A DNA stretch of 64,000 nt from Candidatus Poribacteria bacterium (GCA_028818695.1 JAPPNK010000015.1:62001-126000); one strand, 5' to 3'. Positions 9,133 to 20,241 are shown, counted from the first letter of the stretch. Notes: a model not told the origin generated them from the sequence alone. Translations and numbers: made by a program.

Positions 9133-12100
9133 ATGCGAACCATAAACCGATTCTTTGCGGCCGCGCGCATACTCGGCGCTTGCGCTGTTGCCGCGCTGCT
9201 CACGATCGCTGCCGCGCCGCAGGCGATGGCGCAGACAGACACCGATTTTAGCGCGATCACTACAACCCCAGCCGCCGGCACAACCGTGCCAGGCCTCTTC
9301 GAAGTGACGTACCAGTTCACGATCCCCGACGGCGACGATGACGACTCCGATCCCGACGTGGTTCAGGTGAGCGGTTTCGCGCCCTCGGACTTTACGGTTA
9401 CAGACACCAACGACGTGTCGGTCGGTACCGTTCAAAGCATTCGCCGCAGCCCGTCGACGAATACCTACACGGTAAGGATCCTAGCGAACAGCGACCATAA
9501 CGACGAAGCCACCGAAACCGGCGCTTTGACGGTCACCTTGTTGGCGAATTCGGTCGAAGGACCAACACTTGACCTCAACCCGACGCCAGGGGACGACACT
9601 CGATATGTCAACACCACCGCTACTACTCTTAGTTTGACGGTTGACCAGGCGAAGCCGACCGTGGAGTTTCAGGTGGAGGCGTTAGACGGCACAGACGATG
9701 CCGATAACTTGGTCAACGGCAAGTTTCAGGTGCAGTTCACCTTCAGCGAGGCGGTGACAGGCTTTGCGTTGAGCGACATATCGGCGCCAAACACAACGAA
9801 AAGCGATTTGATCGAAGTTACCCCTGGAACGGTCTACACGGCAGATTTTATGCCGAACAACGGCTTCAGCGGCGAGGTGAAGGTGATGATTCCCAGCGGA
9901 TCGGTCAACGACGTTGTCGGCAACCTGAACGAAGCGGACGAGATTGACGTCATGGTTGACCAGGCGAAGCCGACCGTGATGATTACGGCGCCCGCCCAAT
10001 GGGGCAACGAAAATTTCATGGCGACGATCACCTTCAGCGAGGCTGTGCAAAACTTTGAGGCGGCCGACATCACCCTTGCGCCAACCCCTACCGGAGAAAC
10101 AGGGCAATCGGCAGCCATTAGCGCCGGCGTTCTGAATTCGGACGGCAGCCAGACATACATCGCGACCATCTCAGGCGTAACCGCCGACACGACATCGTTG
10201 GATATCTCCATCGCGGCGGACGCTGTGGACGATCTGGCAGGCATCGGCGCCGCTGGCGCTGGCACTACAGGCAACGGCAACACGGCGTCGAATACCGCAA
10301 CCGTGGCGATTGACGCCGCCCGCCCGACAGCATCCATCACGGCTTTCTCGCCAACCGAAGACGACCCCACCGGCATAAATCTGTCGCCAGACAACGTTGA
10401 TTCGTTCACAGCGACGATCACGTTCAGCAACGGCCTGACTGATAATGATGTGGTCGGTTTCCAGCAAGGCGGCAGAGACATCTACGTCACATACGGAACC
10501 AGCACAACCCCAAATTACAACGACGTTACATTGGCGGGCGCGCTGCCCGGCACGGGATTCACGGCGACGATCACGCCGACCGCCGGCTACGAAGGGGAGA
10601 TGACGATTGTTATTCCCGCAAACGCCGCGCAATCGGAGGTTGACACTACAAAGGGCAACCCTAGGTTTGAGCGAACCGTGCGCATCAACCAGGGCGCGCC
10701 GACAGTGGCAGTCACTGCCGAAAAACCCCGAACGAACGGACCCTTCGGCATAACGATCACCTTCAGCGAGCCTGTGACAGGCTTCATGATGGATGAGATC
10801 ACGATTGCTGATACGGCAACCACCGACGCAGAGGTGAGCAATTTCGTCGCAGTCCCTGGTGGAACGACCTACACGGCGACCGTCACGCCGTCCGACGACG
10901 CTAACGACGATACGCCAGGATCAGAGACTGCGATCACCATCAGCGTCATCGCGGGCGTTGCGATGGACATCGTAGGCAACCCCAACGCGGCGTCGCCCGC
11001 TGTTGGCGCCGAAGAAAACCCCAACCCCGTCGTCACCTTCGACGATACGGCTCCGACTGTGATGACGATCAGCGCGCCAGGTTCGGCGAGCGAAGCGTTC
11101 GAGGCGCTCTTCACATTCAGTGAAAACATTGCGGAAGGCTCATTCACAGCGGACGATATAACGGTCGGGAACGGAAGCGCGTCCAATGTGGAAGGCAGAG
11201 ACGCTCAATACACAGCGACGATCACGCCGACCGCAGGCTTCAGCGGAACGCTGACAATCAATGTCGCGGCGGACAGATTGACCGACATCGCCGGCAACAA
11301 CAACATGGCGTACGACCGCGTCCCCGACGTTGAAATCGATCCCGCCACGCAGGGCAGCCAGCCGTTCGAGGTCACGATTGATCAGACGGCTCCGACCGTG
11401 GAGATTGAAGACCCCACTTTAGATGACCCGCCGGGTCCGCGACGGAAGGAGAACGACGCGTTCACGATCACGATCACCTTCGGCGAGGCGGTGACAGGTC
11501 TGACGACGGACGGCATTGCGGTATCGTCCTCGCCTACAGGCAAAGCGGACGACGCGACCACGATGGACGTGGACGAATCGATGCTGGCAGACGCGACGGT
11601 GACCTCCGTCAGCGGAGGCGGAACCGCTTGGACGGCGGTGATCACGCCGCGCGTCCCGGCGGATGGCGCCACTGACGCGGCAGACACGCCGCTTGTGGAC
11701 GAATCGATGCCGTTCCAGGGCAACCTGACGGTGCAGGTCAAAGCGGACGCCGCGGCGGACAGCTCCGGCGGCGGCAACACTGCGTCCAACACATTGACCG
11801 TCAATATCAACACGGTGAGGCCGACGCTGACGATCTCCACGGAAGGCACACACTTCAAAGAAGCGTTCACGGCGACCTTCACCTTCAACGAGCCGGTGAC
11901 AGGCTTTGATGCGACCAACATCTCGCTTGCCGGAGACACCGGGGCGACCGCAACAGAGTTTGCAGAGTCTGACGACGCTGGGGTGACCCCTGGGACAACC
12001 TATACGGCGACAATCACGCCATCCGAGACCTTCCCTGGCGATAACACGACTGGAGCGTTGACGATTACTGTCCTTGAGAACCTCGCGCAGGACGCGCATG

Positions 12101-15100
12101 GCAACGGCAACGAAGCCTACGACAGCGACGCCGACACGCCAGACGTTGATGAACCGTATTCGGTCACGATCGACAAGACGGCGCCGGTTCCGGCCATCTC
12201 GACGGTCCAGAATGCGGGAACTTTAACGGAGTTCGGCGACACGCAGGATCTTCAGTTCATCATATCCTTCACAAACGGGACTGGAGGCGCTGAAGAGGTG
12301 CCAGAGCTGACAGCGGCAAACATCCGATTCGGATATGTGCCTGTCACCCAAGTCGTGAACGACAACGCCACCCCTGACAACCCCGCCGATGACACCAATA
12401 TAACGTTTGACGACACGGCAACGGAAGTAGCCGGCGGGGCGTCCGTTGTCTCCCTCGTTGCCAGCCCGGCTGAAGATGATCACACCTACACGTTGACGAT
12501 CAATGCAGAGGACTTCGACCGAGATCCGCCCTCCGCTCCTATTGCCGACCCCGATGACACGCCGACGGGCGCAATGGATGTTAGAACGGATAACTATCGG
12601 AGAAATCTGCGAATCTACATTGATGCAGACGAGGTGATGGACCTCGCAGGCAACAACAACGCTGAATACGACAGCGACGCCGCAGAAGGCGTCCAAGGGC
12701 GCCAAGTCGTCATTGTTCCGGTTATCCCGTCCATCACGATTGAGACCCTCGCGAGCGATGGCGTGACCGGCGGGTTGACCAGAACCGCTTTCAACGACAA
12801 TCCGCTCAGCGACGGACCGGCGTTCCCTGTCAAGTTCACATTCTCCTCGTCTGTCGGCGTGTTCGACGCGGCCGACGTTACGCTCGGCGGAGACACCAGC
12901 GCGACCCTAACAGAGTTTAGCGGCGCTGACGAAACCTATACGGCGAAGGTCACGCCGCTCCAGCCCGTCGTTAACGAACAGACAGGCGATGTTACGACGC
13001 CAGGGTACACCGGCCCCTTGACGATCACCGTTGCCGCGAACATCAACAACCTCGGCAACTTTCCGATAACGCATACGGTCTATGTCGACCAAAACACGCC
13101 CGTTGCGAATGCCATTACGGGACCCTTCCCCCAGGACGATGAGGGAATGCGCGCCGACACGGCGTTGACTGGCGCGCCAACGATCGGCGGAGACCCGTTC
13201 TATGTGCAGGTCACGTTCAGCGAGCAGGTGGAAAATCTCGGTCCGTCAGGCTTCGATATCTATAATCTGACCGACCTCGGCGCTACGAAAATTCAGGTCG
13301 GGACAGCGTCCGAGATAATGGCAGAAGAGATGGCGGACGGCGTGACGACCCAAACGTGGACGGCAAAGATCACGCCGAACCCAGGCTTCAACGGCAATAT
13401 AGTGGTGGCGGTCAAGGAAGGCGCCGCGATGGACAGAGCGGGCAGAGCCTCCACCTTGGCAGACACCGCGCCTGTTCTTGGCGCTGCCGCCGGGAGCGAA
13501 ATCACGGTTGACCAGCGGGGACCGAAGCCGGTCATCTCCTTCCCCGAAGCGCGGACGGAAGAGCACAATGTGATTGTCGCGACAGACCTAGCAAGCGGCT
13601 TCGCTCTAAGGCTCCGGTTCCAAAACGGCGATCAGACCGACAACACCAACATGCCTATCTATGAGGCAGTGGGCGCAGGCACCGCTGACGATCCCAACTT
13701 CACGTTGGATGACGTCGTGGTCTCGCCGGCGGGGGCAGCGACGGTTACCGTCGCCACAGCCACCGATCCTGAATGGACGATAACGGTCATACCGAGACCG
13801 GACGATACGAATACAGACGATGTGAATGAGGCGTACGAGGGACCGATCACCATATCGATCCCCGCGATGCGCTTCGAGGACGGCGTCGGAAACATGAACG
13901 CCGCCTCCAACATGTTCATGGTGGTGATCGATAGGGGGGCTCCGCGCGCCACTTCCATCACCAGCGCGGACGCTATAGCGTTGGGGCGCCCGTTCGATTT
14001 GACGGTTATGTTCAACGAGGATGTGACCGGCTTTGAGACGGATCCCAACCTTACCATTGTCGGATATACAGGCGCGAGCTATGACGGCACCGGCGGTACG
14101 ACGATCACACCGACTGCAATCACGGTGGCTCCTGTCGGCGACAGCAAGCAGATGTACAAAGCCACGATCACACTTGGAACAACCGTGACCGAGGCTAAAG
14201 TGTTTGTGTTTGTGGCGGCGAGCGCTGTAACCGATCTCGCCGGCAACGCGAACCTTGTCTCTTGGGATGCCGAAGAGGAAGAGGCTGGCGATCCGATGGA
14301 TGTCTACTACGAGCAGACCATCAACAGAACCAGTCCGACCGTGGTAATCACCCGTGCCGAAAGCACTGAGACCGATCCTAATCCAGCGCCAGACGGCTCG
14401 CATAAATTCAATTTCGAGTTCAACAAGGTTGTCACGGGCTTCGATGCTGGCAATTCTCTCGATGTTTCGGTCACAAATGGAAGCTATGTGCCGGGCAGCT
14501 TCGAGGCGTCAACGACAAACACGAGGCTTTATTCGGCAAGCTACTTGCCGGATGGCAACGGCGACCTGATGCTGGTTGTCCTGGCGGAGGCTGCGATGGA
14601 CGCGGCTCAAAACCCATCGCTCGCAGCGATGTTTATGCTGGACTTGAGCCGCCCGACAGCGGAGATTGTTGTTGTCAGAGATGATGGCACTGGCACCTTC
14701 GTCGAAGACACGACTCCGCAGAACGAAGCGTTCATGGTGGAGGTTCGGTTCAACGAGCCGATAAATATCGCGACTACGGGCTCGCCTGTATCCTTTGATC
14801 TCGCAGTTCAGAATGGCACTGCGGCAGCTTTTGCTAGAGGTAACTGGCAGACTCCTGTGGCCATTCCGGGTGATACCGACGGCAATGAATCATCTGAAGT
14901 CTACAGAACAACAATCACGCCGAGCCCCAACTTCGATGGAATTCTGACAGTTGGCTTGGCGGCGAATTCGGTTCAAGACCTTAACGGCAACTGGAACGCT
15001 GGACCGGCGCAAAAGATGGTGATGATAGACCAGACCGCTCCTACGGTTATGATCATGCCGACAGCGATTGGCAGCGCTTTCGCCTCCAACGGGAGCAGCT

Positions 15101-18100
15101 TCACGGCGACCTTCACCTTCAGCGAGCCGGTGACAGGCTTTACCGAAGACGACCTCCCCGCTGGGAACGTGGTCGGCGGGACTCTGGTTGCGGGCAGTCT
15201 GAGGCGCATGCTCCTGAACGGAAGTACCGTCGTAACGAATCCGATGGAACCCGCTCAGATTCACACGGTCTTGATCACTCCGAACGCCAGCGTAGCGGAA
15301 ATCACCATTACCTGGCCGGCAGATGCCGTCATGGACTTGGCGGGCAACAACAACGCCGCCTACGACGGCGATCCTGAGACGGACACCCCTGATCCGCACA
15401 CAATAACGGTGGATACGGTGGCGCCGACGCCGGTCATCACAGGTCCTGCCAGTTACGCCGGCCCGATCGTGATCATGATCACGTTCGTAGACGACGCGAC
15501 TGCCACCCCCTTGGTCGAAGAGGAGGTTACAGGCTTTGATGCGGGCGATGTGGCGATAGTAGGCGGCGATAAAGGCAGCTTCATCGCGGTGAGCGAGTCG
15601 CAGTATCGGCTCAATATCACGCCGACACCCGGCGTGAATGAGATAACGGTTGATATTGCAGCGAACGCGGCTATGGACGGCGCTGGAAACCAAAGTCTCG
15701 TCGCAACGCAATACACTGCGGCTTACGACTCGGCTCTGCCGTATGTATCAAACATTGAGGCGCCTGATGTGACGAACGGCGATTTCACCGCGATGATCAA
15801 CTTCAGCGAAGCGGTGACAGGCTTCAGTGCGGCAGGTGTGGCGGTTACAGGCGGGACGGTGAAACCCGGCTCCCTTACCACCATAACAGCCTCCAGATAC
15901 AGCGTGGAGATTATGCCGAATCCGGCGGTGATGGACGATCCGTTGACGCTGGATATGGATGAATCGGCTCCGGCGTTTGAAGGAGATTTGACCGTCTCCG
16001 TGTTGGCGGACGCTGCAACTGCAGTCGCCGCCCCAGCGAGCCGGACTACGGTTGAGTCGAGTGTCTATATTGTCCGTATCGACTTGACGGCTCCGACGGC
16101 GACAGCGTTCACGCTGAACCCCGACACAAACGGCGTCGCGCAGCCGCTGCGCTTCAATCAGTTCAACTTCCAGGTTGTCATCACGTTTGACGAGGACATT
16201 GATCGGACGACCTGGGCTACGACCGATCTGACGGTCAGCAGCGGATCGACGGTTACCAGCGTGAGCAGCGCCGACGCTCGGACGCTGACCGCCATGATCA
16301 ACTCGCCGAATCAGCAGGCGACGGTCTCTCTCGGCGCGGGCATGGTGACCGACATTGGCGGCAACGGCAACGTCGCGCATGCGGGCGGTACTATTTCGCG
16401 CACGACGAAAGCTCCGACGGTGACAGCGTTCACGCTGAACGGCGGGCAGCCGCTGCGCTTCAATCAGTTCAACTTCCAGGTTGTCATCACGTTTGACGAG
16501 GACATAGATCTGACGACCTGGGCTGTGGGCGATCTGACGGTCAGCAGCGGATCGACGGTTACCAGCGTGGGCAACAACGGCGCTCGGACGCTGACCGCCA
16601 TGATCAGCTCGCCGCATCAGCTGACGACGGTCTCTCTCGGCGCGAATGTGGTGGACAACACGGACGGCGCCGGCAACGCCGCGCATGCGGGCGGCACTGT
16701 CGCGCGCGCGACGGGCGCTCCGACCGTGTCGCTGTTTGTGGCGGACGGCATCCTTACGCGCAACGCCTCTCCGTTCCAGGTTCGGATCGTGTTCAACCAG
16801 CCGGTGACCGGCTTTGTTCTAGACGATCTGAGCGTGGTGGGCGGAACGAAGGATCAGTTCCAGGCAGTGTCGGGTCAGATTTACACGGCTCGCATCACGC
16901 CGACAGCGGGTCAGTCGTCGGTTGTGATTTCGGTTAATGCGGGTGTCGCAATGAACAGCGGGAATATCGGCAACGCCGCCTCCGGCGCGTTGACCGTCAA
17001 CATCTCGATAAGCTCCAGGACGGTGAGCGTCACATCGCCGGCGCAGGGTCCTGTGACCGGTCCGTTCAATGTGAATATCTCGTTCAGCGTGGCCACGAGC
17101 GGCTTTGAGACGGGCGACATCACGGTGTTGAACGGGACGGTGACCTCGTTGGATCATGTGTCGCTGAGTCGGAACTGGGTTGCGTCGATCACACCGACCG
17201 GTCAGGAGGTGGCGGTGTATCTGGTTCAAAATGTTGTGAACGGCGGAAACGCTCCGTCGAATGTGTTCAGGATTCGGTCGGACGTCGGCTCGCCTGTTCC
17301 CTCAGGCTTGAGTGTGAGCCTCACGGGTCCGGCGGCTGTTAAGGCGGGCGCATCGACGATGAATATCCTGTTCACGCGGGACGACGTCGGCGTTCCTGTG
17401 ACCGGTTTAGCCTTGAGCGATCTGTCGGTGACGCCGAGTTCTATCGCGTTGACGAACTTGACGCCGCATGCGACGGACGCGGGCCGTTATATGGTGACAT
17501 TGACGCCCCCTAACGACTTTGAGGGCGACGTGACCGTTACTCTCGCTGCGAACGCGGCGATAGACGACCGCGGCAACAACAGCCCCGGAGGTTCGTTCCA
17601 GACGCGGGTGGACAGCACGCCTCCAACGGTTATGATTTCGGGTCCGACCGGCCCGTCGAACGGAGCCGTTGATTTGACGTTCACCTTCAGCGAGCCGGTG
17701 ACAGGCTTTGACGCCGCCGATTTGACGGTCAGCGGCGGAACAGCCGGCGCTATCACAGGCTCCGACGCAGTCTATATGGCGACCATAACGCCGGCGGCTG
17801 ATTACAACGGTGAGTTGACGGCGGATATCGCGGCGGAAGCTGCTATGGATGCCGCCGGCAATATGAGTACTGCCGCCGAGCAATACGCGGTGATGATTGA
17901 CCAGACGCCTCCGACAGTTGCCGTGACCGGTCCGGAAGGGCCGATCAAGGACGAAATGATCATGATCATGATCGCGTTCAGCGAAGCGGTGACTGGGTTT
18001 GAGTTGTCGGACATTGCTGTTGGGAACGGGTCTGCTTCCGATCTAGCAGCGGATGAGACGACGCCGGGCCGCTACACAGCGATGGTTCAAGCGGACAGCG

Positions 18101-19407
18101 GCTTTGAAGGCATGCTGACGGTCGACATTGCGGCGGGCGCGGCAGCCGACATGGCAACGAACGCAAGCATGGCGGCGGAACAGTACGCCGTTGAGGTTGT
18201 GCTGGATACGTCGTTCACGATTGCATTGAACCAAGGCTTGAACATGATCCATGTTCCTGTGAAGGTGGACGGTCTGGCGATGGTGAGCAATCTCTACGAC
18301 GCTCTCGGCGGTTCGTCGGATGTGCTGTATATTCTGTCTCTAGACGGCAGCAGAAACTTTGTAGCCTATGTCGGCATACCTGGTTCTTCGGGCGATACGG
18401 CGTTGTCGGATCAGACGGCGGTGGTTGTGAACATGCGGACGGCGAAGTCGGTGACCTTCACGGGCGGCTTGCTGGACGATACGGTTTCGCTGACGCAGGG
18501 CGTCAATCTGATCGGGGTTCCGCGCGCCGGAGTGGTGGCAATGGCGAGCGAGGTGGCTCCGGACGCGACGGCCGTTCTGGTTTTGACAACCAATTCGATT
18601 GGCGAGGCTCAGTTCACACTTGTCATTCCGAACACGCCTTCGGATGTGCCGGCGGCCGGCGGTCAGGGCTACATTGTGGTCGCTGCCGCGGACGATTCGA
18701 TAACCTACACGGGCGAGGCGTGGGAGGATCCTGAAGATACCGCGATGTCGGCAGCTTCGACAGAAGCGGTCAAGTATGACCCGACCTCAACGCCTGTTCT
18801 TCTGATTGAAGGCTCGTTTGCCCGCGAGGACACCCAGGAGCCTGTCAACGGGCTTCAGGTGACGATTAAGAATCTGCGGACGGGCGAGTCGGAAACCGAC
18901 ACGGCAGGCTTGACGGCCGGCAGCGGTCGGTTTGTGAAGCCGATGGTCGCTCTGCGCAGCGATCGTTATGAAGAGGGCGACATGCTTGAGGTGTCGGTCG
19001 TTGATCCGAGCGGAACGTTCGGCGGATTGACGCCTGTTCGAACGGTTGTCGGCAAGGATGAGATCGCCGTTGGGCGGATCAACATTGGGCGGCAGCTGCT
19101 GAGCGCGGTTCCGTATCGTTCAGATCTGCTGCCAAACTATCCGAACCCGTTCAACCCCGAAACATGGATCCCGTTCGACTTGGCTGAGGCGAGTCGGACA
19201 ACGGTGACCATTTACAACGCAGCCGGTCAAACGGTTCGCGTGTTGGAACTGGGTCAATTGCCTGCTGGTCAGTACCGCAGCCGTTCCAAGGCCGCCTACT
19301 GGGATGGTCGGAACGCTCTCGGCGAGCGGGTTTCCAGCGGTCTTTACTTCTACCGCATTGAAGCGGGGTCGTTCAGCGCATTGCGCCGAATGGTCATCTT
19401 GAAATAA
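9133..19407 (+). CDS. Giant secreted protein of tandem Ig-like domains with a PNPFNPE-type C-terminal domain
   Basis: About 3,424 aa. The ATG at 9133 gives a clear signal peptide (MRTINRFFAAARILGACAVA...QAMA|QT); the open frame extends up to 8938 without a better signal. Roughly 24 repeats of about 100 residues follow, most opening with D-x-T-A-P-T-V and carrying TITFSEPVTGF, a Y-T-A-T-I-T-P strand and an AGNxNxA turn, as in bacterial Ig-like domains of the Big_12 type. After them come two related domains (LNQGLNMIHVPV and LTQGVNLIGVPR), a domain with GLQVTIKN, and a C-terminal module with YPNPFNPETWIPFDLAEA, FlgD-Ig-like and ending SALRRMVILK. That ending resembles surface-sorting domains of type IX-like systems. 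I infer an exported adhesin or matrix protein. Confidence 0.93.
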   Translation: MRTINRFFAAARILGACAVAALLTIAAAPQAMAQTDTDFSAITTTPAAGTTVPGLFEVTYQFTIPDGDDDDSDPDVVQVSGFAPSDFTVTDTNDVSVGTVQSIRRSPSTNTYTVRILANSDHNDEATETGALTVTLLANSVEGPTLDLNPTPGDDTRYVNTTATTLSLTVDQAKPTVEFQVEALDGTDDADNLVNGKFQVQFTFSEAVTGFALSDISAPNTTKSDLIEVTPGTVYTADFMPNNGFSGEVKVMIPSGSVNDVVGNLNEADEIDVMVDQAKPTVMITAPAQWGNENFMATITFSEAVQNFEAADITLAPTPTGETGQSAAISAGVLNSDGSQTYIATISGVTADTTSLDISIAADAVDDLAGIGAAGAGTTGNGNTASNTATVAIDAARPTASITAFSPTEDDPTGINLSPDNVDSFTATITFSNGLTDNDVVGFQQGGRDIYVTYGTSTTPNYNDVTLAGALPGTGFTATITPTAGYEGEMTIVIPANAAQSEVDTTKGNPRFERTVRINQGAPTVAVTAEKPRTNGPFGITITFSEPVTGFMMDEITIADTATTDAEVSNFVAVPGGTTYTATVTPSDDANDDTPGSETAITISVIAGVAMDIVGNPNAASPAVGAEENPNPVVTFDDTAPTVMTISAPGSASEAFEALFTFSENIAEGSFTADDITVGNGSASNVEGRDAQYTATITPTAGFSGTLTINVAADRLTDIAGNNNMAYDRVPDVEIDPATQGSQPFEVTIDQTAPTVEIEDPTLDDPPGPRRKENDAFTITITFGEAVTGLTTDGIAVSSSPTGKADDATTMDVDESMLADATVTSVSGGGTAWTAVITPRVPADGATDAADTPLVDESMPFQGNLTVQVKADAAADSSGGGNTASNTLTVNINTVRPTLTISTEGTHFKEAFTATFTFNEPVTGFDATNISLAGDTGATATEFAESDDAGVTPGTTYTATITPSETFPGDNTTGALTITVLENLAQDAHGNGNEAYDSDADTPDVDEPYSVTIDKTAPVPAISTVQNAGTLTEFGDTQDLQFIISFTNGTGGAEEVPELTAANIRFGYVPVTQVVNDNATPDNPADDTNITFDDTATEVAGGASVVSLVASPAEDDHTYTLTINAEDFDRDPPSAPIADPDDTPTGAMDVRTDNYRRNLRIYIDADEVMDLAGNNNAEYDSDAAEGVQGRQVVIVPVIPSITIETLASDGVTGGLTRTAFNDNPLSDGPAFPVKFTFSSSVGVFDAADVTLGGDTSATLTEFSGADETYTAKVTPLQPVVNEQTGDVTTPGYTGPLTITVAANINNLGNFPITHTVYVDQNTPVANAITGPFPQDDEGMRADTALTGAPTIGGDPFYVQVTFSEQVENLGPSGFDIYNLTDLGATKIQVGTASEIMAEEMADGVTTQTWTAKITPNPGFNGNIVVAVKEGAAMDRAGRASTLADTAPVLGAAAGSEITVDQRGPKPVISFPEARTEEHNVIVATDLASGFALRLRFQNGDQTDNTNMPIYEAVGAGTADDPNFTLDDVVVSPAGAATVTVATATDPEWTITVIPRPDDTNTDDVNEAYEGPITISIPAMRFEDGVGNMNAASNMFMVVIDRGAPRATSITSADAIALGRPFDLTVMFNEDVTGFETDPNLTIVGYTGASYDGTGGTTITPTAITVAPVGDSKQMYKATITLGTTVTEAKVFVFVAASAVTDLAGNANLVSWDAEEEEAGDPMDVYYEQTINRTSPTVVITRAESTETDPNPAPDGSHKFNFEFNKVVTGFDAGNSLDVSVTNGSYVPGSFEASTTNTRLYSASYLPDGNGDLMLVVLAEAAMDAAQNPSLAAMFMLDLSRPTAEIVVVRDDGTGTFVEDTTPQNEAFMVEVRFNEPINIATTGSPVSFDLAVQNGTAAAFARGNWQTPVAIPGDTDGNESSEVYRTTITPSPNFDGILTVGLAANSVQDLNGNWNAGPAQKMVMIDQTAPTVMIMPTAIGSAFASNGSSFTATFTFSEPVTGFTEDDLPAGNVVGGTLVAGSLRRMLLNGSTVVTNPMEPAQIHTVLITPNASVAEITITWPADAVMDLAGNNNAAYDGDPETDTPDPHTITVDTVAPTPVITGPASYAGPIVIMITFVDDATATPLVEEEVTGFDAGDVAIVGGDKGSFIAVSESQYRLNITPTPGVNEITVDIAANAAMDGAGNQSLVATQYTAAYDSALPYVSNIEAPDVTNGDFTAMINFSEAVTGFSAAGVAVTGGTVKPGSLTTITASRYSVEIMPNPAVMDDPLTLDMDESAPAFEGDLTVSVLADAATAVAAPASRTTVESSVYIVRIDLTAPTATAFTLNPDTNGVAQPLRFNQFNFQVVITFDEDIDRTTWATTDLTVSSGSTVTSVSSADARTLTAMINSPNQQATVSLGAGMVTDIGGNGNVAHAGGTISRTTKAPTVTAFTLNGGQPLRFNQFNFQVVITFDEDIDLTTWAVGDLTVSSGSTVTSVGNNGARTLTAMISSPHQLTTVSLGANVVDNTDGAGNAAHAGGTVARATGAPTVSLFVADGILTRNASPFQVRIVFNQPVTGFVLDDLSVVGGTKDQFQAVSGQIYTARITPTAGQSSVVISVNAGVAMNSGNIGNAASGALTVNISISSRTVSVTSPAQGPVTGPFNVNISFSVATSGFETGDITVLNGTVTSLDHVSLSRNWVASITPTGQEVAVYLVQNVVNGGNAPSNVFRIRSDVGSPVPSGLSVSLTGPAAVKAGASTMNILFTRDDVGVPVTGLALSDLSVTPSSIALTNLTPHATDAGRYMVTLTPPNDFEGDVTVTLAANAAIDDRGNNSPGGSFQTRVDSTPPTVMISGPTGPSNGAVDLTFTFSEPVTGFDAADLTVSGGTAGAITGSDAVYMATITPAADYNGELTADIAAEAAMDAAGNMSTAAEQYAVMIDQTPPTVAVTGPEGPIKDEMIMIMIAFSEAVTGFELSDIAVGNGSASDLAADETTPGRYTAMVQADSGFEGMLTVDIAAGAAADMATNASMAAEQYAVEVVLDTSFTIALNQGLNMIHVPVKVDGLAMVSNLYDALGGSSDVLYILSLDGSRNFVAYVGIPGSSGDTALSDQTAVVVNMRTAKSVTFTGGLLDDTVSLTQGVNLIGVPRAGVVAMASEVAPDATAVLVLTTNSIGEAQFTLVIPNTPSDVPAAGGQGYIVVAAADDSITYTGEAWEDPEDTAMSAASTEAVKYDPTSTPVLLIEGSFAREDTQEPVNGLQVTIKNLRTGESETDTAGLTAGSGRFVKPMVALRSDRYEEGDMLEVSVVDPSGTFGGLTPVRTVVGKDEIAVGRINIGRQLLSAVPYRSDLLPNYPNPFNPETWIPFDLAEASRTTVTIYNAAGQTVRVLELGQLPAGQYRSRSKAAYWDGRNALGERVSSGLYFYRIEAGSFSALRRMVILK
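16090..16716 (+). repeat. Recent tandem duplication of one Ig-like repeat
   Basis: Two adjacent units (16090-16410 and 16411-16716) inside the giant gene. They share long identical stretches such as CTGCGCTTCAATCAGTTCAA and GTCAGCAGCGGATCGACGGT, with matching positions 306 bp apart. The second unit lacks five codons near its start. The other repeats of the gene are far more diverged, so this copy event is recent. Confidence 0.85.
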
Positions 19408-19428
19408 CCTTTCAAGGAGAATGCAGAG

Positions 19429-19468
19429 CCGCCGTTGCCTTTTATAGGGCAGCGGCGGTTTTGTTTTA
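19429..19468 (+). terminator. Intrinsic terminator after the giant gene
   Basis: An 11-bp stem CCGCCGTTGCC / GGCAGCGGCGG (one G-T pair) with an 8-base loop, followed by TTTTGTTTT. It lies 21 bases after the stop at 19407. Its T-tract ends two bases before the hisF ATG, leaving hisF no room for a ribosome-binding site downstream of the hairpin. Confidence 0.85.
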
Positions 19469-19470
19469 AT

Positions 19471-20226
19471 ATGCTGGCAAAACGGATCATACCCTGTCTG
19501 GATGTGAAGGGCGGGCGCGTCGTGAAGGGCGTCAACTTTGTGGGTCTGCGCGACGCGGGCGACCCTGTGGAGATTGCCGCCCTTTACGACCGTCAAGAGG
19601 CGGACGAGGTGGTGTTTTTAGACATTGCCGCGTCGCATGAGGAGCGCGGCATCATACTGGATGTGGTCGCGCGGACAGCCGACTGCGTTTTCATGCCGTT
19701 GACGGTTGGGGGCGGCGTTCGCTCGGTGGAGGATATTCGCAGGCTGTTGAATGTGGGCGCCGACAAGGTGGGCATCAACACGGCGGCTGTGCTGGATCCT
19801 GACCTGATTGCGCGGTCGGCGGACGCGGTCGGTTGCCAGTGCATCGTTGCGGCGATCGACGCAAAGCGTCGGCCAGGGGGCGGCTGGGAGGTGTACACGC
19901 ATGGCGGCCGGCGTCCGACCGGTCTTGACGCGGTAGAATGGGCGGCTAAGACGGCGGAGCTGGGCGCGGGCGAAATCCTGTTGACAAGCATGGATGGAGA
20001 CGGCGCGAAAGACGGGTACGACATCCTGCTGACGCGCGCCGTTTCAGAGGCGGTGTCGGTTCCGCTGATTGCGTCCGGCGGCGCAGGCAATTTGGAGCAT
20101 CTGCGGGAGGCGCTGGTGGAGGGAAAAGCGGACGCGGCGCTTGCCGCCTCCATTTTTCATTACCGCGAATACACGGTGGGCGAAGCGAAAAAATATCTAC
20201 GGGACCATGGCGTCCCTGTGCGGTAG
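19471..20226 (+). CDS. hisF: Imidazole glycerol phosphate synthase cyclase subunit
   Basis: HisF closes the imidazole ring in histidine synthesis, using ammonia from HisH to make IGP and AICAR. It is 251 aa, the family length. The (beta/alpha)8 signatures are all visible: [20 protein letters not shown] with catalytic Asp11, [18 protein letters not shown], the second catalytic Asp130 in [28 protein letters not shown] and SGGAGN. No other his gene is nearby. The ATG at 19471 follows directly after an intrinsic terminator with no Shine-Dalgarno sequence; a TTG at 19435 lies inside the hairpin and is less likely. Confidence 0.96.
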   Translation: MLAKRIIPCLDVKGGRVVKGVNFVGLRDAGDPVEIAALYDRQEADEVVFLDIAASHEERGIILDVVARTADCVFMPLTVGGGVRSVEDIRRLLNVGADKVGINTAAVLDPDLIARSADAVGCQCIVAAIDAKRRPGGGWEVYTHGGRRPTGLDAVEWAAKTAELGAGEILLTSMDGDGAKDGYDILLTRAVSEAVSVPLIASGGAGNLEHLREALVEGKADAALAASIFHYREYTVGEAKKYLRDHGVPVR

Positions 20227-20241
20227 CAGATTGGGGAACAT

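Noticed and set aside
15748-16686. Long minus-strand frames opposite the giant gene
   Set aside because: They mirror the repeat period of the plus-strand Ig domains and code for Arg/His-rich sequence, a sign of antisense shadows.
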